Both the position numbers and the translations under genes were made by a program. From the NCBI GenBank assembly GCA_958346135.1, contig CATVQN010000042.1:1-7884 (forward strand): DNA of 7,884 bases, in the 5' to 3' direction. Positions 6,186 to 7,884 of this stretch are shown piece by piece. The notes beneath the pieces were generated by a model. The model saw nothing but the letters and a program-made list of their open reading frames with translations, ran no database searches and was not told where the DNA came from. Positions within the stretch are counted from its first letter, which is position 1. Each line of letters opens with the position of its first letter. The stretch is from an uncultured Eubacteriales bacterium (GTDB taxonomy: Bacteria > Bacillota > Clostridia > Monoglobales > Monoglobaceae).

Positions 6186-6595
6186 ACTATAATCTCCCTG
6201 TAGTTTTCGCCCTTATCAGGGTCTTTGGAAAAGTTGATCCAAAGGGTGCCCTTGGGAAGCACCTCTCGGATATGATCTGCCCATTCAATCAGGCAGACGC
6301 CGTCGCCGAACAAATAATCATCCATCCAGTCGCATTGTTCGCAGGAGGGATTTTCCAGTCGGTAGACGTCAAAATGGTAAATCGGAATCCGTCCGCTGTA
6401 TTCGTTTACCAGGGTATAGGTGGGACTGGATACCGGATCACAGTTGAAAAAGTCCGCAACTCCTTTGACAAATTCTGTTTTTCCGCAGCCCAAATCTCCC
6501 GTCAGTGCAACGACGGCGCCGGGGGTTAGGACCTTTGCAATTTCGGTGCCCACCGCATAGGTTTGCTCCGGACCGTAGGTTTCAAACCGCTGCAT
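6179..6595 (-). CDS. tsaE: tRNA threonylcarbamoyladenosine biosynthesis ATPase TsaE
   Basis: TsaE is the P-loop ATPase that drives the turnover of the TsaB-TsaD complex in t6A synthesis. The 138-residue product is of normal length. It contains the Walker A motif GDLGCGKT (33-40), the conserved SPTYTL (57-62), HFDVYRL (74-80) and the Walker-B-like LIEWAD (102-107). AGAGGAG (6604-6610) is 8 bases before the ATG, which makes the start firm. It is the first gene after the leftward promoter at 6632-6660 and overlaps tsaB, so it heads the tsaE-tsaB-carboxypeptidase transcript. Identification is secure. Confidence 0.97.
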   Translation of the reverse strand: MQRFETYGPEQTYAVGTEIAKVLTPGAVVALTGDLGCGKTEFVKGVADFFNCDPVSSPTYTLVNEYSGRIPIYHFDVYRLENPSCEQCDWMDDYLFGDGVCLIEWADHIREVLPKGTLWINFSKDPDKGENYREIIVC

Positions 6596-6631
6596 TTTAT
6601 TCGCTCCTCTGTTTTTGGCATATTCATAATT

Positions 6632-6660
6632 ATTATATAAATTCCCAGCTGTAAAGTCAA
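6632..6660 (-). promoter_or_regulatory. Leftward sigma-A-type promoter for tsaE-tsaB
   Basis: The minus strand has TTGACT (6655-6660), 17 bases, and a perfect TATAAT (6632-6637). Transcription would start near 6625, about 30 bases ahead of the tsaE ATG. It is the mirror partner of the rightward promoter at 6670-6698. Confidence 0.8.
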
Positions 6661-6673
6661 TATAAACTATTGA
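6657..6673. repeat. Dyad between and across the divergent -35 boxes
   Basis: TCAATA (6657-6662), five bases, then TATTGA (6668-6673) form a perfect 6-base inverted repeat centred on 6665. It covers part of both -35 boxes. Partial symmetry is expected when two TTGA boxes face away from each other, but the repeat reaches two bases further in each arm. It could be an operator for a dimeric regulator; no regulator gene is in view. Confidence 0.5.
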
Positions 6674-6698
6674 AAAATCGACAGCATTCTACTATAAT
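6670..6698 (+). promoter_or_regulatory. Rightward sigma-A-type promoter for the dCMP deaminase gene
   Basis: TTGAAA (6670-6675), a 17-base spacer and a perfect TATAAT (6693-6698) lie about 60 bases ahead of the start codon at 6759. A transcription start near 6705 would leave a leader of about 55 bases. The -35 box is 9 bases from that of the opposing tsaE promoter, so the polymerases probably compete. Confidence 0.8.
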
Positions 6699-6758
6699 AG
6701 AAATATAAACTTAAAATCTCACAAAACCTGTGTGAGGAAAAGAAAGGCTTGTGATAGT

Positions 6759-7247
6759 ATGAATCGAATCGACAAAACCAATTATTATCTCGACATTGCC
6801 GAGACGGTCATCGAACGGGGAACCTGCCTCCGGCGAAATTTTGGGGCTATCATCGTGAAAAACGATGAAATCGTCGCCACCGGCTACACCGGCGCTCCCC
6901 GCGGCAGAAAAAACTGTTCTGATCTTGGGTACTGTACCCGGGAAAAGCTGCAGATTCCCCGGGGTGAGCGTTATGAGCTCTGCCGCAGCGTCCATGCGGA
7001 GAGCAACTGCATCATCTCAGCGGCACGCCGGGATACGCTGGGCGCAACCTTATACCTGGCAGGAAAGGATGCAAAAACCGGCGAGCTTGTACCGAATGCC
7101 TGCAGCTGTGCCATGTGCAAAAGAATGATCATCAATGCCGGAATTGAAACCGTGATTGTGCGCAATACCCCTACCGAATATACTGTCATTCCGGTGCGTG
7201 AGTGGGTGGAAAATGACGATTCTATCTCCGGAACCTTTGGGTATTGA
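6759..7247 (+). CDS. comEB: dCMP deaminase, ComEB type
   Basis: The enzyme deaminates dCMP to dUMP using zinc, feeding dTMP synthesis. The ComEB name comes from the competence operon of Bacillus and does not prove a role in DNA uptake. The 162-residue product has the deoxycytidylate deaminase layout: NFGAIIV (27-33), GYTGAPRG (42-49), the catalytic HAE (79-81; His79 zinc ligand, Glu81 proton shuttle) and SCAMC (116-120) with zinc ligands Cys117 and Cys120. Ser116 stands where many relatives have Pro. Cys53, Cys59 and Cys75 lie in the insert that binds a second, structural zinc in some family members. The frame opens at GTG 6732, but ATG 6759 gives the usual N-terminus, with AGAAAGG (6741-6747) 11 bases upstream. 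It has its own promoter and is the only plus-strand gene. It ends 28 bases from the end of mutS2, which converges on it. Confidence 0.93.
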   Translation: MNRIDKTNYYLDIAETVIERGTCLRRNFGAIIVKNDEIVATGYTGAPRGRKNCSDLGYCTREKLQIPRGERYELCRSVHAESNCIISAARRDTLGATLYLAGKDAKTGELVPNACSCAMCKRMIINAGIETVIVRNTPTEYTVIPVREWVENDDSISGTFGY

Positions 7248-7275
7248 GAACGGTTCGGAAGAACGAAACCGGAAT

Positions 7276-7884
7276 TTACTTCAGTTCCACAATGGTAACT
7301 CCGTTTTCGCCCTCGCCATATTTGCCGAGGCGAAAGCTCTTGACCTGGGGATGCTTGCGCAGCATCCCCTGTATACCGGTTCGCAGTGTGCCGGTTCCCT
7401 TGCCATGGATAATGCTGACGGTATGGAGCCCTGCCATGCTGGATTCGTCCAGGAATTTATCGGCTTCCAGCAGCGCCTCCTCCAGCAGCATGCCGCGCAA
7501 GTCCACCTCGGTTTTTACACTGCCGCTGCGAAGGTTATTTTGCCTTTGCCGGGGCGGTGTGTAGGAACCCGGTGCTGTATTATTCTCATCTTCCAGCAAG
7601 GTCAGATTTTCAATTTTACTGTTGATTTTCATAATGCCGATCTGTACCGTTGCGGTGTTATCCCGGGGGTTGATGCTCAGCACGCTGCCCTTGTCGCCGA
7701 TGTCGTTTAGCATAACCGTTGCGCCGAGGCGTAGGTTCTTTGCGGTCAGATTCGACTTTTTCGGCTGCGGCGTTCGGCTTTTGGGCGCTTTATTTTTTTT
7801 CTTTCTTAATCCGAGTTCCCGTTTGATTTCTTCCATGGCCTGGAGTGCTTCTCGGTCGTCCCGCTCTTTTTTTGCCGCTTTGGC
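7276..7884 (-). CDS. mutS2: Endonuclease MutS2, C-terminal part (cut by the window edge)
   Basis: Only the last 202 residues are visible; the frame is open to the window edge, so the ATG at 7836 is internal. MutS2 is a dimeric ATPase linked to suppression of recombination and, in Bacillus, to rescue of collided ribosomes. Visible parts are a charged Lys/Glu/Arg-rich helix end and a basic linker (about residues 26-43 of the visible part). A small beta domain of KOW-like type follows (LRLGATVMLNDIGDKGSVL). The C-terminal Smr nuclease domain has VDLRG (127-131), HGKGTGTLR (160-168) and GENGVTIVEL near the end. Smr is usually a DLRG-HGKGTG-GGxG domain; here the last motif has Glu-Asn in place of the usual Gly-Gly or Gly-Ser pair. 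The ATPase and clamp domains must lie beyond 7884. A stand-alone Smr protein is possible, but the linker and KOW-like domain favour MutS2. Confidence 0.92.
   Translation of the reverse strand, partial: AKAAKKERDDREALQAMEEIKRELGLRKKKNKAPKSRTPQPKKSNLTAKNLRLGATVMLNDIGDKGSVLSINPRDNTATVQIGIMKINSKIENLTLLEDENNTAPGSYTPPRQRQNNLRSGSVKTEVDLRGMLLEEALLEADKFLDESSMAGLHTVSIIHGKGTGTLRTGIQGMLRKHPQVKSFRLGKYGEGENGVTIVELK

Noticed and set aside
6759..7247. dCMP deaminase as evidence of a phage or anti-phage deaminase system
   Set aside because: It has the normal dCMP deaminase length and motifs, no fused nucleoside kinase or effector domain, and only housekeeping neighbours.

Overview
The window carries eleven protein genes and no RNA genes, mobile elements or CRISPR arrays. 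The gene set, the strong AGGAG-type ribosome binding sites, the roughly balanced base composition and the use of GTG and TTG starts suggest a low-to-medium-GC Firmicute, most likely a member of the Clostridia. This is an inference from gene content, and I cannot name a genus. Almost everything is housekeeping: cell-envelope precursor synthesis, translation, tRNA modification and nucleotide metabolism.

Layout from the right edge to the left edge. The 3' end of mutS2 (minus strand, cut by the window edge) converges on a dCMP deaminase gene of the ComEB type, the only plus-strand gene. About 160 bases separate the deaminase from tsaE on the minus strand. That gap holds two near-consensus sigma-A-type promoters arranged back to back and symmetric about base 6665. 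From tsaE a minus-strand series runs to the left edge: tsaE, tsaB (7-base overlap), and a D,D-carboxypeptidase gene with a C-terminal membrane anchor. A 120-base gap follows, containing a new promoter. Then come a COG2426-type small membrane protein gene, a small unrecognised bitopic membrane protein gene, pyrH, frr, uppS and cdsA.

The second block can be read as an operon starting at the promoter near 3990-4018. UMP kinase (PyrH) feeds UTP and CTP, which supply nucleotide-activated precursors. UppS makes the undecaprenyl carrier lipid used for wall assembly. CdsA makes CDP-diacylglycerol for phospholipids. Frr recycles ribosomes. The first block joins two proteins of the t6A tRNA-modification machinery to a peptidoglycan-trimming enzyme.

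Three start sites are better placed than the longest open frame suggests: uppS at GTG 1587, frr at ATG 2224 and the carboxypeptidase at TTG 5463. The main non-coding oddity is a long near-perfect hairpin directly ahead of the uppS ribosome binding site, whose loop is complementary to that site. I see no convincing intrinsic terminator. I found no sign of a defence system, phage, or other novel multi-gene system; the best leads are the uppS leader hairpin, the symmetric divergent promoter, and the unknown bitopic protein.
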